Source: Verrucomicrobiota bacterium
GTDB taxonomy: Bacteria > Verrucomicrobiota > Verrucomicrobiia > Opitutales > Opitutaceae
Assembly (NCBI GenBank): GCA_023457035.1
Contig: JAEWNN010000180.1
Span: 1-27,521, forward strand
Reading direction: 5' to 3'
DNA: 27,521 bases
This document shows, one piece after another, positions 14,401-22,736 of this stretch (position 1 is the first letter of the stretch; the number at the start of each line of letters is the position of its first letter). The translations under genes were made by a program, and so were the position numbers. A model generated the notes under the pieces. The model saw only the letters and a list, made by a program, of their open reading frames with translations, searched no databases and had not been told where the DNA came from.

Positions 14401-15415
14401 GGGCGGGAGCCTCACGGCGGTCGACCTGCGCGTCGACGTGCTGGAGAAGAGCACGCTGCGCGTGCGGCTGCCCGAGGGTGCGAGGCTCTTCAACACGCTC
14501 GTCAACGGCGAGAGCGTGTCGGTCGTGCGCGAGGGCGACGCGTTCCTCTTCCACGTCACCCCGAACACCGCGGGCGAGCGCTCGGCCGCGGTGCGGCTGG
14601 TGTATTCGGCGCCCGGCGGCAAGAGCGGCGATGTCGGTCTCGTCGGCCCGCGGCTCAACGTGCCGCTGGAGAACGTGACATGGCGCGTGGTCGTGCCGCC
14701 CGGCTACGAGTTGGCGGGCTACGGCGGCGGCCTGCGGTTGCGCGAGGAGCGCCGCGGCGGCTGGCTCGACGTGGCGGACTACCGGTCCGCGGTCGTCTCG
14801 AAGCGGTCCGCCGAGTCGAAGAAGGCCGCGGCGATGCTCCAGGAGGCGAACAAGCTCATGCAGCAGGGCGACCAGCAGAAGGCCGGCGAGGTGCTCGCCC
14901 GCGCCTACAACACCCAGGCGCTCGACGAGGCCGCCAACGAGGACGCCCGCGTGCAGCTCCGCAATCTGAAGACGCAGCAGACCGTGCTCGGCCTCAACAC
15001 CCGCCGCCAGCGCCTCTACCTCGACAACCGCGTCGAGGCCGCGCGCAACGAGCAGCTCGAGCAGGCCGCCAGCCTCAACCCGTTCATGCAGGGCCGGGTG
15101 AACTTCGATCCCACGCAGGTCGACCAGCTGCTCATGGGCAACTCTGCCGACGAGAACACCGCGTTGCGCGGCATCGCCGACCGGCTTGTCGACCAGCAGC
15201 TCGCCGCCGAGCCGGCCCCGCGCGCCATCGACGTGACGCTCGCCGAGCGCGGCCGCGTATTCACATTTACCCGCAGCCTGCAGGTCGAGGGCGACAAGCC
15301 GCTCCAGCTCACGCTCGGCCTCGCCCGCACCGCCCGTCCGCCCTACGCGACCGCCGCGCTGCTCCTGCTCGCCGTCGCCGGCATCGCCGCGATCCCGCTG
15401 GCCCGCCGGAAGTGA
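8471..15415 (+). CDS. Giant two-lobed exported membrane protein, 2314 aa, unknown function
   Basis: I do not recognise the family. ATG 8471 is preceded by AAGGA and followed by a signal peptide (basic ARRRSR, hydrophobic LFALAGALVAA). Lobe A, about 34-1060, is beta-rich. Residues 1063-1240 hold about five membrane helices. Residues 1244-1268 look like a second signal peptide (VLPLLALFGALTLGFG, then PARA-QD) and introduce lobe B (1269-2285). A helical segment (SKKAAAMLQEANKLMQQGD) lies near 2117 and a last helix ends PLARRK. Motifs recur: LFFSAAAEQ...QGK...GEGEI...SWAV near 65 and LFFTSSEQ...QGK...GPGEI...LLSWKV near 397. It likely works in the envelope with the upstream VWA regulator. Confidence 0.85.
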   Translation: MHAITSLGSTARRRSRLPFVAGLFALAGALVAAPKPADTAKTSATLTPDGGRIVVDVQGVPPAVPLFFSAAAEQTVRLSSAEIAGELRLKLHVVQGKPEVLSLGLNGEGEIAEVAGAGLASWAVRQVPGGKRFLDLRPALSNGAPAPTDLEVVVRTRLRKPAIPGTASILLAAPGDAVGFASTITLQPDPQLDLRVTTASGLVALGEPRSPRDPVRFQTTTDASLTVKLTPRGAAPADAELLGAQLSGKINEAAKSAEFRLRGQLRATKAGARLPLLSGAAAPSDKTVGDGWHLELAPADSAFRGYELVTEREGSLAVELAFAAAIREAGEWRVLDFSMPAGAVVPLQFEGLPAGVSFDPERPVLPVATAQGWQGFLPADGTTALAWKHAAKAAEGALFFTSSEQTDSRLGAGLLRQEATLALRILQGKLTALRIRLDGPGEIVGVEGANLLSWKVVPAGAVRSLEVQFSRPLEQDGSITVRSQTEIGAFPVRVEPLRLSPEGVVRHSGFVRVANDGAVRLEVAETAGMMQLAPEQYPGDGLGADEARQIFVYRFPAATYDYRLLASQIQPEVGVSTILTYDLGETDRTIAAALELDVREAPLRDWTLQIPADYTVVGVTGTGVADFLAESTAVEGHRALKVLFAEPVEGRQLLQLRLEKNQAAAAGEWRLPTLRFPGAKSVRGHIGVVATPGYRLVPAGTDKLVEVPLSYFPQQTTGLQQAWRLREAGWSAALKIEALGQSVQADVFHLYTVKEGVVYGSVLLNYFVVGAPATEWRLFVPPEAGNIDVTGQNVRRDWRREGDQLVVSLHQPVLGAATLLVTFDQPMSARGGAIQPGQVRPLGVQAERGYVQVVSPAQVKHEVRKADGGLLRLEPLELPTEFRLLTSAPSLAIYQYTARPFALEVGIEWYAAGETVDQVVDFAKLSSQISRDGQVVTDAQFFVKTRGRKALRLELPAGAKLWETRVDNEIVNARADGGQTLVPLPARLNPNDPVAVTLRLGQAASGGSTIRLVAPRTVAPSVINEWTLRADTGRQLAPRGGNAELLRPALTETGFEWIAHRGVVPAAVLLGFTALGALLARGSSRQRLFALIIFANVTIAALLIAAGATVNRRPNLQELTYAATMVPAEETVTISVANVNPWLAMVSWWGVVAVVAGTAVAAIARRRKFAAALAAGVALVAAGLLAQHGGAILFHGFGALAVWLLLFVPTLGRWNRERRERYLAEATEPPSSPTDDTSGTGPATVLPLLALFGALTLGFGAQPARAQDAPDLAGRPAQAAVQTWTIRDDRLYGELELTVRGGPGDSFLLLRSPAVLTEFKADGLRLGKSERDGQTSYFVAPEREGLLTARVRFELPVPKDTNQIALPTGVAATQRVTVALDQGGWEFASSAAVQVVPTPNLGDSRSGATLVLAPQDAAVVQLLPKRRDLTAEATQFFAETTQLFIPGPGVVNGLISVSVRPVQGRVSALAIDVPAGLTVGDVRSDDTEVSAWRFDPEKRRLAITLTSPQEQHFRLGIETQLGTGALPFDLTLTPLRVVGAAGEVGMLALAFGGDAQPESVHASGLSPVNTEDFDTTLIPTDKDDEPTATLQHVWRFGQDGGSVSLKIAPVAPEVRVTGRQVISLDDDRMVMAVDLAVAITRVGLFKLSFALPEGLEVEALSSEALSHWTEAPEGSQRIVTMHLNGRTIGDEKFALTLAGAAPHAQEAWPMPHLQIREATRQTGEALVVPGKGLRLRAVEREKVTQLDPRQVGGLQPGTLAFRLLQEDWSVKLGIEALEPWVTVQALQETTVREGQTLVRLGLRYRVENAAVKQFRVRLPGLGDERARTVRATGAAVSDLVRVAGGDDLWEIRLQRGIAGETDVQIEFQGPATGDQKTETVATPEFVGVRQAVQFAAVRAGGRLELEAGALPRGWSRADWSAVPAFLQNRADRSVPALCFRVAEAEGPLPVAVRRHEVAEALKLRVTQGELVTLFSPKGGSLTAVDLRVDVLEKSTLRVRLPEGARLFNTLVNGESVSVVREGDAFLFHVTPNTAGERSAAVRLVYSAPGGKSGDVGLVGPRLNVPLENVTWRVVVPPGYELAGYGGGLRLREERRGGWLDVADYRSAVVSKRSAESKKAAAMLQEANKLMQQGDQQKAGEVLARAYNTQALDEAANEDARVQLRNLKTQQTVLGLNTRRQRLYLDNRVEAARNEQLEQAASLNPFMQGRVNFDPTQVDQLLMGNSADENTALRGIADRLVDQQLAAEPAPRAIDVTLAERGRVFTFTRSLQVEGDKPLQLTLGLARTARPPYATAALLLLAVAGIAAIPLARRK

Positions 15416-15428
15416 GCGGCGCTCCGGT

Positions 15429-15462
15429 GTGTGGCGGCGTCCGGACATGGTCGCCGCCACAC
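15429..15462 (+). terminator. 11-bp hairpin after the giant gene
   Basis: GTGTGGCGGCG (15429-15439) pairs perfectly with CGCCGCCACAC (15452-15462) across a 12-base loop. It begins 13 bases after the stop. No T-run follows. Confidence 0.6.
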
Positions 15463-15560
15463 GACGGAGCAATCGGCTTGTCCTCGGCGACTCCACTCCG
15501 AACGCTCTTCCAGTCCCCCGCCGGCCGGCCGTCCACCGACCGACTGGCGGGCCCCACTGG

Positions 15561-16532
15561 ATGCAAATCTCCGTCACCATCGCGACCCACAACCGGGTCG
15601 CACTGCTGCTGCAAACGCTGGAATCGCTGCGCCAGGTCGACTGGCGTCCGCTCGGCAACCCGCCCGAGATCGTCGTCGTCGACAACGCCTGCACCGATGG
15701 AACCCCCTCACAGGTGGAAGCTTGGGCTGGAAGACATGGATACGACCGCTCCCGCCCGGTGACAGGCGGAACCGTGGTGCGTTGCGCCGATGGCACGGAG
15801 GCCTCGTTCCGGCTGGTGCGAGAGCAGCGGTTGGGACTGGGCTGGGCCCGGCAACGCTGCGTGGAGGAAGCGCGGGGCGATATCGTGGCGTTTCTGGACG
15901 ACGACGTACTGGTTTCCCGGGGATGGGCGCAGGGCCTGGCGACCGCCTTCACCGTCAGGGACGTGCAGGTCGTCTGCGGGCGGGTGACGGGATCGTGGCA
16001 TGCCTGCCCGAGGCCCGCGTGGCTGCCGCCCGACCTCGAGTGGGTCGTCTCGGTGTTCGACCTGGGCGAAAAGATGTTCCGCCAACACCGGCCCGACGGC
16101 ATCGGGGCGAATTTCGCGGTGAGGAAGGAGGTCTTCGGGAAGATCGGCGGCTTCCGCGGCGACTTGGGTCGCAAGGGCCGCAAGTTGACCGGAGGCGAGG
16201 AACTTGAGCTTTTCCAGCGCATGCGGCGGGCAGCGGTCCAAGGAGCGTACTGCGGCGAGATGCACGTCGCGCACTGGATCCCTCCCGAACGCCTGCACCG
16301 GACGTATTTCTCGCGCATCGGCTACTGCCACGGGCGCTCCCGGATCGCAATCCACGGCCGGGGCCGGGGGCTATCCTATCTGCGCAAAGTCGCGGCCCAC
16401 ACCGCCCTCTTCTGCGGCTACGGCGCGGCGGCGTGTTGGGCCCGCTGTCGACGCGACGAGACGAATTTCCGGCGTTGGCTGGTCCGCGCGCAGACAGGCC
16501 GCGGCGGCATCGCCGCTCTCGCGCGGCCGTGA
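15561..16532 (+). CDS. Family 2 glycosyltransferase
   Basis: A 323-residue GT-A fold enzyme that would move a sugar from a nucleotide donor to a cell-surface glycan or lipid acceptor. The start ISVTIATHNR, the donor-binding EIVVVDNACTDGT, the metal-binding FLDDDVLVSRGW (Asp113-115) and GIGANFAVRKEVFGKIGGF with a following EELELFQRM are typical of GT2. The C-terminal third is basic and has one weakly hydrophobic stretch (HTALFCGYGAAACWA). ATG 15561 is chosen because the fold begins immediately; an upstream GTG in the same frame lies in the preceding hairpin. It stands alone, so the glycan is unknown. Confidence 0.85.
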   Translation: MQISVTIATHNRVALLLQTLESLRQVDWRPLGNPPEIVVVDNACTDGTPSQVEAWAGRHGYDRSRPVTGGTVVRCADGTEASFRLVREQRLGLGWARQRCVEEARGDIVAFLDDDVLVSRGWAQGLATAFTVRDVQVVCGRVTGSWHACPRPAWLPPDLEWVVSVFDLGEKMFRQHRPDGIGANFAVRKEVFGKIGGFRGDLGRKGRKLTGGEELELFQRMRRAAVQGAYCGEMHVAHWIPPERLHRTYFSRIGYCHGRSRIAIHGRGRGLSYLRKVAAHTALFCGYGAAACWARCRRDETNFRRWLVRAQTGRGGIAALARP

Positions 16533-16572
16533 GACAGAGCGGCCGGGAGAGGGCGCAGGACTCGGGCATTCC

Positions 16573-16598
16573 ACTGCCGGGCTAGGACTTGCGGCAGT
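16573..16598 (+). terminator. Possible terminator after the glycosyltransferase
   Basis: ACTGCCG (16573-16579) pairs with CGGCAGT (16592-16598) across a 12-base loop, 40 bp past the stop. No T-run is present. Confidence 0.35.
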
Positions 16599-16728
16599 CT
16601 CGCCTTCCGCCAGCGCGGTGACCGTACCGGGCCGGCGCAGGGGCGAATTTGCGCAGCAGAAAGAATTTTCGCACACCCCCTTGAAGAAAAACGGGCTTGT
16701 TCCGATCTGATTCAGCGTCCACACATCG

Positions 16729-16746
16729 CTGGCACACTTCTCGCAA
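16729..16746 (+). promoter_or_regulatory. Sigma54-type -24/-12 promoter
   Basis: TGGCACACTTCTCGCAA has GG at 16731-16732 and GC at 16743-16744 with exactly ten bases between, and a good TGGCAC -24 box. Transcription would start near 16756. GG-N10-GC can occur by chance in high-GC DNA; the TGGCAC match and the terminator downstream raise the odds. Confidence 0.5.
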
Positions 16747-16757
16747 TAACGAATTCC

Positions 16758-16910
16758 ATGAACTGCACGCAGCACACCATGTCCGCTCCGGCCTCCCATA
16801 TGGGTTGCCCGCGAGCCTTCGTGCGCCTGCAGGCCGTCGCCTCCTGGCAGATTACCCAGGTAACTACGACGAAACGCGCCGCCGCCGCGCACGGGAAGTG
16901 GAAAAACTGA
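16758..16910 (+). CDS. Possible 50-aa small protein
   Basis: The product begins MNCTQHTMSAPASHMG and ends basic (KRAAAAHGKWKN), with no signal or membrane segment. The ATG is almost at the predicted transcription start, so translation would be leaderless. An overlapping frame (last residues EVEKLRSK, stop 16921) is an equal candidate. Support is only its position between a promoter-like and a terminator element. Confidence 0.22.
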   Translation: MNCTQHTMSAPASHMGCPRAFVRLQAVASWQITQVTTTKRAAAAHGKWKN

Positions 16911-16936
16911 GGAGCAAGTAGCACCCGCATCCGAAG

Positions 16937-16969
16937 CCCACTTCCACCCGGAAGTGGGTTTTTGTTTTT
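16937..16969 (+). terminator. Strong Rho-independent terminator
   Basis: CCCACTTCC (16937-16945) pairs perfectly with GGAAGTGGG (16950-16958) across ACCC, followed by TTTTTGTTTTT. This is the best intrinsic terminator in the window. Confidence 0.9.
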
Positions 16970-17388
16970 CGGAACCCAAGGCCCCTTCCGGGAAAACCGA
17001 GCGAGAAGCTCGGGTTCTTTCCCAGAAAACCGCGGTCCGTCAAACGACCGCACCGGCCACCGAAGCCCGCGCCGTCGCGATGACGACGCACTCCCGCCTC
17101 GGTACCGCTCCCCGGCCCCATCCTCCGGCCGGTGCTGCTCAGCCATCCTTCCCGGCGCCCTGCGCCGTCTGCGAACGGACGCGGGGCGCCCGGCCCGATC
17201 CCTGGGATGGGCCACCGGAACCGCCCGCGGAGCCCGTCCGCCGCCTGAAACCGACCGCCACGCCAAACACGTGGCGGCGGCGGCGGGCTCCCGGCGGACG
17301 CGGGATTCCGCTCCCAGCACCACCCGCCCGGCCAGCTCCTCCCGATTCTCCGCCCACTCTCTTCAACACCATTTTCCAAACACAACAC
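16970..17388. other. 419-bp region without a supported gene
   Basis: It starts with an imperfect hairpin, CCGAGC (16997-17002) with GCTCGG (17008-17013), followed by TTCTTT. The remainder is Pro/Arg-coding GC-rich DNA open in several frames on both strands, with no recognisable domain. The promoter for the downstream small gene and sigma factor is probably near 17350-17388, where GC falls. Confidence 0.4.
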
Positions 17389-17658
17389 ATGTCCGCCAAA
17401 CCCACTTCCTCCACCATGAAAACCAATACGCCGACCGCCTCCGCCCGAGCCTCCACCCGCACCGCTGCCGCCGCTGCCACGCGAGTTACGCGCCGCGCGC
17501 CGGGCTGGCCCTACTGCCTTCAGCCGGGTCGGCCCAACTACGCCTTCGGTCCGCTCAACAATTCCGAGCTGCCCTTTTACGTCCACCTTCCGCGCCCTGC
17601 CAACCGGGCCTCCTCTTTCTGTAGCGAACAGCGGCTGAACGCCGCACCGCCGTTATGA
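17389..17658 (+). CDS. Small hypothetical protein, 89 aa, overlapping the sigma gene
   Basis: The frame ends in ATGA, sharing four bases with the start of the FliA-type sigma gene, which suggests translational coupling. The product is Ser/Thr/Ala/Arg-rich at its N-terminus, then has an aromatic, Pro-rich part (WPYCLQPGRPNYAFGPLNN). An internal ATG at 17416 (MKTNTPTAS) is an alternative start giving 80 residues. No family is recognised; an anti-sigma or regulatory role would be a guess. Confidence 0.4.
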   Translation: MSAKPTSSTMKTNTPTASARASTRTAAAAATRVTRRAPGWPYCLQPGRPNYAFGPLNNSELPFYVHLPRPANRASSFCSEQRLNAAPPL

Positions 17659-18344
17659 ACGCCGCTCCTGCCGTTCCCGTTCTTTCCAACGTCCTTGATG
17701 TTCTCGACGTCGTCGACGCCGCTCTAGCCGGCCTCGACCGCCGCCTGCCGCTCCACGTCTCGCGCGACGATCTCGCCTCCGCCGGCCGTGCCGCCCTGGT
17801 CGCTTCGTTTGCCCAGGCTGCCGGCCCGCTCCACGAGGTCCGCGCGTACTGCTTCGCCCGCGTCCGCGGTGCGATGTTCGACGAGCTCCGCCGGCTCGAT
17901 CCGCTCTCGCGGCGCACCCGCGCCAAGGTGACCGAGGTCCGCCGCGCGGCCGCCGAGCTGGAGCAGGCGCTCGGCCGCGCGCCCAGCGACGACGAACTGG
18001 CGACCTTCACCGGCCTCGCCCCGAGCGCCCTGCGCCAAGCGCTGCGCCTCGGGATCGCGGCCGACAGCCACGAGACCGACGGCGAGGTTCTGGCCCAGCT
18101 GGCCGACCACGCCGCGGTCTCCCCGGCCGACTTGGCCGAGTCGCTCGATCTGGTCGAGAACGTGCGGGAGGCGCTGACGCGCCTGCCCGAGAGACACGCC
18201 TACGTCGTCCAGCGCTACCACCTCGAGGAAGCCACCCTCGAGGAGATCGCCGGCGAGCTGGGCGTCTCGATCGAACGGGTCCGGCAGCTACGCGCCGCCG
18301 GCGAGAAGATGCTGCGCGAGGATCTCGAGATTCTCGCTTCGTGA
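17655..18344 (+). CDS. FliA/WhiG-type RNA polymerase sigma factor
   Basis: A 229-residue group 3 sigma factor. Region 2 includes SRDDLASAGRAALVASF and the diagnostic RVRGAMFDELRRLDPLSRR. Region 3 shows LEQALGRAPSDDELATFTGL. Region 4 shows LPERHAYVVQRYHLEEATLEEIA with the recognition helix VSIERVRQLRAAGEKMLRE. This is the FliA (sigma28) layout, but no flagellar gene lies in the window, so a flagellar role cannot be claimed. It overlaps the upstream small ORF by ATGA and is followed by a hairpin and another small ORF. Confidence 0.9.
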   Translation: MNAAPAVPVLSNVLDVLDVVDAALAGLDRRLPLHVSRDDLASAGRAALVASFAQAAGPLHEVRAYCFARVRGAMFDELRRLDPLSRRTRAKVTEVRRAAAELEQALGRAPSDDELATFTGLAPSALRQALRLGIAADSHETDGEVLAQLADHAAVSPADLAESLDLVENVREALTRLPERHAYVVQRYHLEEATLEEIAGELGVSIERVRQLRAAGEKMLREDLEILAS

Positions 18345-18372
18345 GACAGGGGAAAAGAAAGCCATGAAAGGC

Positions 18373-18404
18373 GGGCGGAGTCGCTCCAGCGAGCGCCTCC
18401 GCCC
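18373..18404 (+). terminator. Hairpin after the FliA-type sigma gene
   Basis: GGGCGGAG (18373-18380) pairs with CTCCGCCC (18397-18404), and CGCT with AGCG inside it. It starts 29 bases past the stop. No T-run follows. Confidence 0.5.
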
Positions 18405-18433
18405 GTGCAGACCACCAACCGGAAAACGACACC

Positions 18434-18601
18434 ATGAAGAATACCCGTCACTACCATCTGGAACATTCTCCCCGCTCGGCCGCCCCCAATCCGACCCACG
18501 GCGCACCGCTCTCAATCAGGGCCACGCCGCCCGTCGCGACCACGCTCTGGCGGAGCGCGGTCGCACTGGTCGACCACCCGAGTGAGGCGCCGCCTCAGTG
18601 A
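18434..18601 (+). CDS. Possible 55-aa small protein
   Basis: MKNTRHYHLEHSPRS opens a short His/Pro-rich, otherwise featureless product. The ATG follows GGAAAACGACACC, in which GGA could serve as a weak ribosome site. It ends 17 bases before a strong hairpin, so it would fill the space between the sigma gene and that terminator. Its start resembles that of the small ORF before the sigma gene (MKTNT versus MKNTR). No family is recognised. Confidence 0.3.
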   Translation: MKNTRHYHLEHSPRSAAPNPTHGAPLSIRATPPVATTLWRSAVALVDHPSEAPPQ

Positions 18602-18618
18602 GAGGGCGTGAATGCGCC

Positions 18619-18652
18619 GAAGGCCGCGCCGCCGTGGGGCGGCGCGGCCTTC
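18619..18652 (+). terminator. 15-bp perfect hairpin
   Basis: GAAGGCCGCGCCGCC pairs perfectly with GGCGGCGCGGCCTTC across GTGG. It closes the sigma-factor region; no T-run follows. Confidence 0.7.
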
Positions 18653-18680
18653 GTGTTCCGGGGCGGTGCCTGGTGTGGAG

Positions 18681-18703
18681 TGGCGGGGTGCTTCAGCCCC
18701 CGC
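18681..18703. repeat. Dispersed palindromic repeat, copy 2
   Basis: TGGCGGGGTGCTTCAGCCCC plus CGC differs at one base from the copy at 1660-1682. Confidence 0.5.
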
Positions 18704-18916
18704 AGCTGGTCTCCGTGCTCGCCGCAGGTTCGGGAATGGCGTCTGCCCGTGCGTCCTGAAGGACGCGTACCACGCGCAGGCGGCCGGCCCACGCGTGTTC
18801 TGCCGCGCGAGCCGCAAGGTGGCGCCGTATCCGCCCGCCCGGGGCGAAGCGCCGGGCCACACGGTGGCGGTTTTTCTTCTTGGGTCGCGCGCGCGCCGCT
18901 GGTGCGCTGGACGGCT

Positions 18917-19756
18917 GTGAGCCCGCAGCCAACACCCACCCAGCTCGCCGCCATCGACCTCGACGGCACGCTCCTCGGCCACGACGGCCTTGTCGGCGAC
19001 GAGAACGAGCAGGCTCTCGTCCGCCTCATCGAACACGGGTTCGCCATCGTGCTGGCCTCGGGACGCCACGGCCCGAACATGGCCGAGATCGCCCGCGCGC
19101 TCCCGGGCGTGTGCGGGCTGGTGTCCTGCCAAGGCTGCGAAGTGAGCAACCCCACACGAAGTCGGATCCATGCGCAGCACTTCCTCCCTGCCGGGGATGT
19201 CGCGCTGGTGGCGGAAGTCGGGCAGCGGGCGGGGTTCGGGGTGATCGCCTACACCGACCACGGCGAGTGCACGCCGCGCGAAGGCCCCGATGTCGATCGC
19301 TACCGGCGGATCACGGGCACCACGATCGCCGTCGTTCCGGTGGCCACGCTCGTGCAGGAACGGGTATTCAAGGTCATGTGGATCGCCGGGGAAGCGATCC
19401 TCGAGGCGTTTCTCGCCGGTGGCGGCGCCCGCGCCTGCCGCCCGGTGGCGGCCGACAGCGTGCGCTCGCACCGGGAAGTGTTCGAGTTTGTCCCACGCGG
19501 CATCAGCAAGGCCACCGGCACCGCGGTGCTGGCACGAGAGTTCGGGATCGCCCCGGCCCGCGTCGCGGCGTTCGGCGATGCGGACAACGACGTGCCGCTC
19601 TTCGACTGGGCCGGCTTCTCCGTGGCCATGCCACATGCACGCCCCGAGGTACGTTGCCGGGCGAAGGCGACAGCGCCGGCGGGCGATGCCGAGTCGGCCT
19701 TCGCACGCGGTGTCGACGTGCTGTTGGCTTCAACGTTCCCGGGATCTTCCCGATGA
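18917..19756 (+). CDS. HAD-superfamily (Cof-type) phosphatase
   Basis: A 279-residue class IIB HAD hydrolase. Motif I is AIDLDGTLL, with nucleophile Asp14 and Asp16; motif II is LASGRH; the motif III Lys is Lys198 in GISKATGTAVL; motif IV is FGDADNDVPLF (Asp221, Asp225). The cap domain lies between motifs II and III. Relatives dephosphorylate sugar phosphates and similar small metabolites; the substrate here is unknown. I start at GTG 18917, eleven codons before DLDGT; the open frame upstream runs through hairpins and is not coding. The stop overlaps the next start (ATGA), coupling it to the sugar transporter. Confidence 0.85.
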   Translation: MSPQPTPTQLAAIDLDGTLLGHDGLVGDENEQALVRLIEHGFAIVLASGRHGPNMAEIARALPGVCGLVSCQGCEVSNPTRSRIHAQHFLPAGDVALVAEVGQRAGFGVIAYTDHGECTPREGPDVDRYRRITGTTIAVVPVATLVQERVFKVMWIAGEAILEAFLAGGGARACRPVAADSVRSHREVFEFVPRGISKATGTAVLAREFGIAPARVAAFGDADNDVPLFDWAGFSVAMPHARPEVRCRAKATAPAGDAESAFARGVDVLLASTFPGSSR

Positions 19757-20013
19757 CACTCGTCGATCTGCTCGGCACCGCGGCGACACTCACCACCGGC
19801 TGTTTCGTGCCGCAGGTCGTCCGGCTCTGGCGCACACGCAACGCCGAGGGAATCTCGCTGGTCACGTTCGCCGCCTTCGCGGTGGGCGTGGCGTTGTGGC
19901 TCGCCTACGGCGTGATCCTGCGCGCGTGGCCGATCATCCTCTCCAACGCGATCACGCTGGTGCTGGCCCTCGCCATCATCGCACTGACCCTGCGTTTCCG
20001 CCGGCACTGCTGA
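19753..20013 (+). CDS. SemiSWEET sugar transporter (PQ-loop)
   Basis: An 86-residue membrane protein of three helices. Helix 1 carries the PQ motif (GCFVPQVVRLWRTR, Pro20-Gln21); the family-typical AEGISLVTFAAFAVGVALW forms the next loop and helix 2; ILSNAITLVLALAIIALTLR is helix 3. SemiSWEETs dimerise in the inner membrane and carry mono- or disaccharides down their gradient. The length is normal. The ATG overlaps the stop of the HAD phosphatase, so the two proteins may work on the same sugar. Confidence 0.92.
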   Translation: MTLVDLLGTAATLTTGCFVPQVVRLWRTRNAEGISLVTFAAFAVGVALWLAYGVILRAWPIILSNAITLVLALAIIALTLRFRRHC

Positions 20014-20183
20014 GCGCGCGGGTCCGAGCACGGCGGCGCAGCCCTGCGGCCACCCTGATTCTGTGGCGCGCCGCCCGGCGCCGATCTTCTACCGCCAACG
20101 CCGCCCGGCAATGCTTTTGACCGGGCGACGGCGGCGCCTTTGCTGGCGAAACTGCCGGTTCGCATTACACCATTCTCTCCACC

Positions 20184-22409
<2,226 letters not shown>

Positions 22410-22421
22410 GCCGAGACAACT

Positions 22422-22462
22422 CAATCGGCGCGGGCTTCACTCTGTCGCGCCGATTGTTTCGG
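22422..22462 (+). terminator. Terminator of icd
   Basis: CAATCGGCGCG (22422-22432) pairs perfectly with CGCGCCGATTG (22446-22456), followed by TTTCGGTTG. It lies 13 bases past the stop. Confidence 0.8.
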
Positions 22463-22500
22463 TTGCAGGGGCTGAGCTTCGGCCGTCGCTCTTTCCGAGC

Positions 22501-22520
22501 GGTGCGAGCGAGCTCGCACC
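22501..22520. repeat. Perfect 9-bp hairpin
   Basis: GGTGCGAGC and GCTCGCACC are separated by two bases. It resembles a REP-type intergenic palindrome; I saw only one copy in the window. Confidence 0.4.
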
Positions 22521-22633
22521 CTACGCCAAGTGAATAGTTGCGGCTGAGCCACCAAGACGAGGAGAGCGCGCCGCGTGCTCCAGCACATCACATCCGGCGC
22601 CGGTAGGTGCAACGGGGCCGCGGGGAGACAATG

Positions 22634-22666
22634 AAAAAGCGGCAGGTCCGGAGACCTGCCGCTTTT
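22634..22666 (-). terminator. Bidirectional Rho-independent terminator
   Basis: AAAAGCGGCAGGTC pairs perfectly with GACCTGCCGCTTTT across CGGA. Minus-strand reading ends in TTTTT, serving the PEP-CTERM gene; the plus strand also ends in TTTT. Confidence 0.9.
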
Positions 22667-22736
22667 CGCAAACTGAGTTCCGCAACTCGGACGCTCATCC
22701 GGTCCGCCTCTCGGTGGGGCCGGAGCCGTTCGCGGA

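Larger units (their letters stand above)
16755..16969 (+). ncRNA. Putative short transcript between sigma54 element and terminator
   Basis: About 215 bases lie between the predicted sigma54 start and a strong terminator, with no sizeable gene. Two short frames exist: ATG 16758 to TGA 16910 (50 codons) and a frame ending at TAG 16921 whose last part reads NYDETRRRRAREVEKLRSK. Either a regulatory RNA or a small-protein message would fit. No known RNA family is recognised. Confidence 0.35.
18602..18916. other. 315-bp intergenic region with several hairpins
   Basis: No supported gene. It holds the 15-bp terminator hairpin, the second copy of the dispersed palindrome (18681), a perfect GCGTCCT/AGGACGC hairpin (18751-18766), and GCCAC/GTGGC (18856-18868) followed by GGTTTTT, a weak terminator-like element just before the phosphatase gene. 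Confidence 0.55.
22410..22736. other. 327-bp convergent intergenic region
   Basis: It lies between two genes facing each other. It holds the icd terminator, a perfect GGTGCGAGC/GCTCGCACC hairpin (22501-22520), and the bidirectional terminator at 22635-22666. No gene is supported. Confidence 0.6.

Noticed and set aside
12161..16318. Very long open frame on the minus strand (about 1385 codons)
   Set aside because: It is antisense to the giant protein and glycosyltransferase genes. Codon bias, domains and signal peptides support the plus strand; open frames opposite high-GC genes are expected.
16864..17586. 240-codon minus-strand Gly/Arg-rich frame
   Set aside because: Low-complexity composition, no domain, and it crosses the strong plus-strand terminator.
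18608..18916. N-terminal extension of the HAD phosphatase
   Set aside because: It is in frame but covers a 15-bp hairpin and a dispersed repeat, with no conserved sequence; the fold starts just after GTG 18917.
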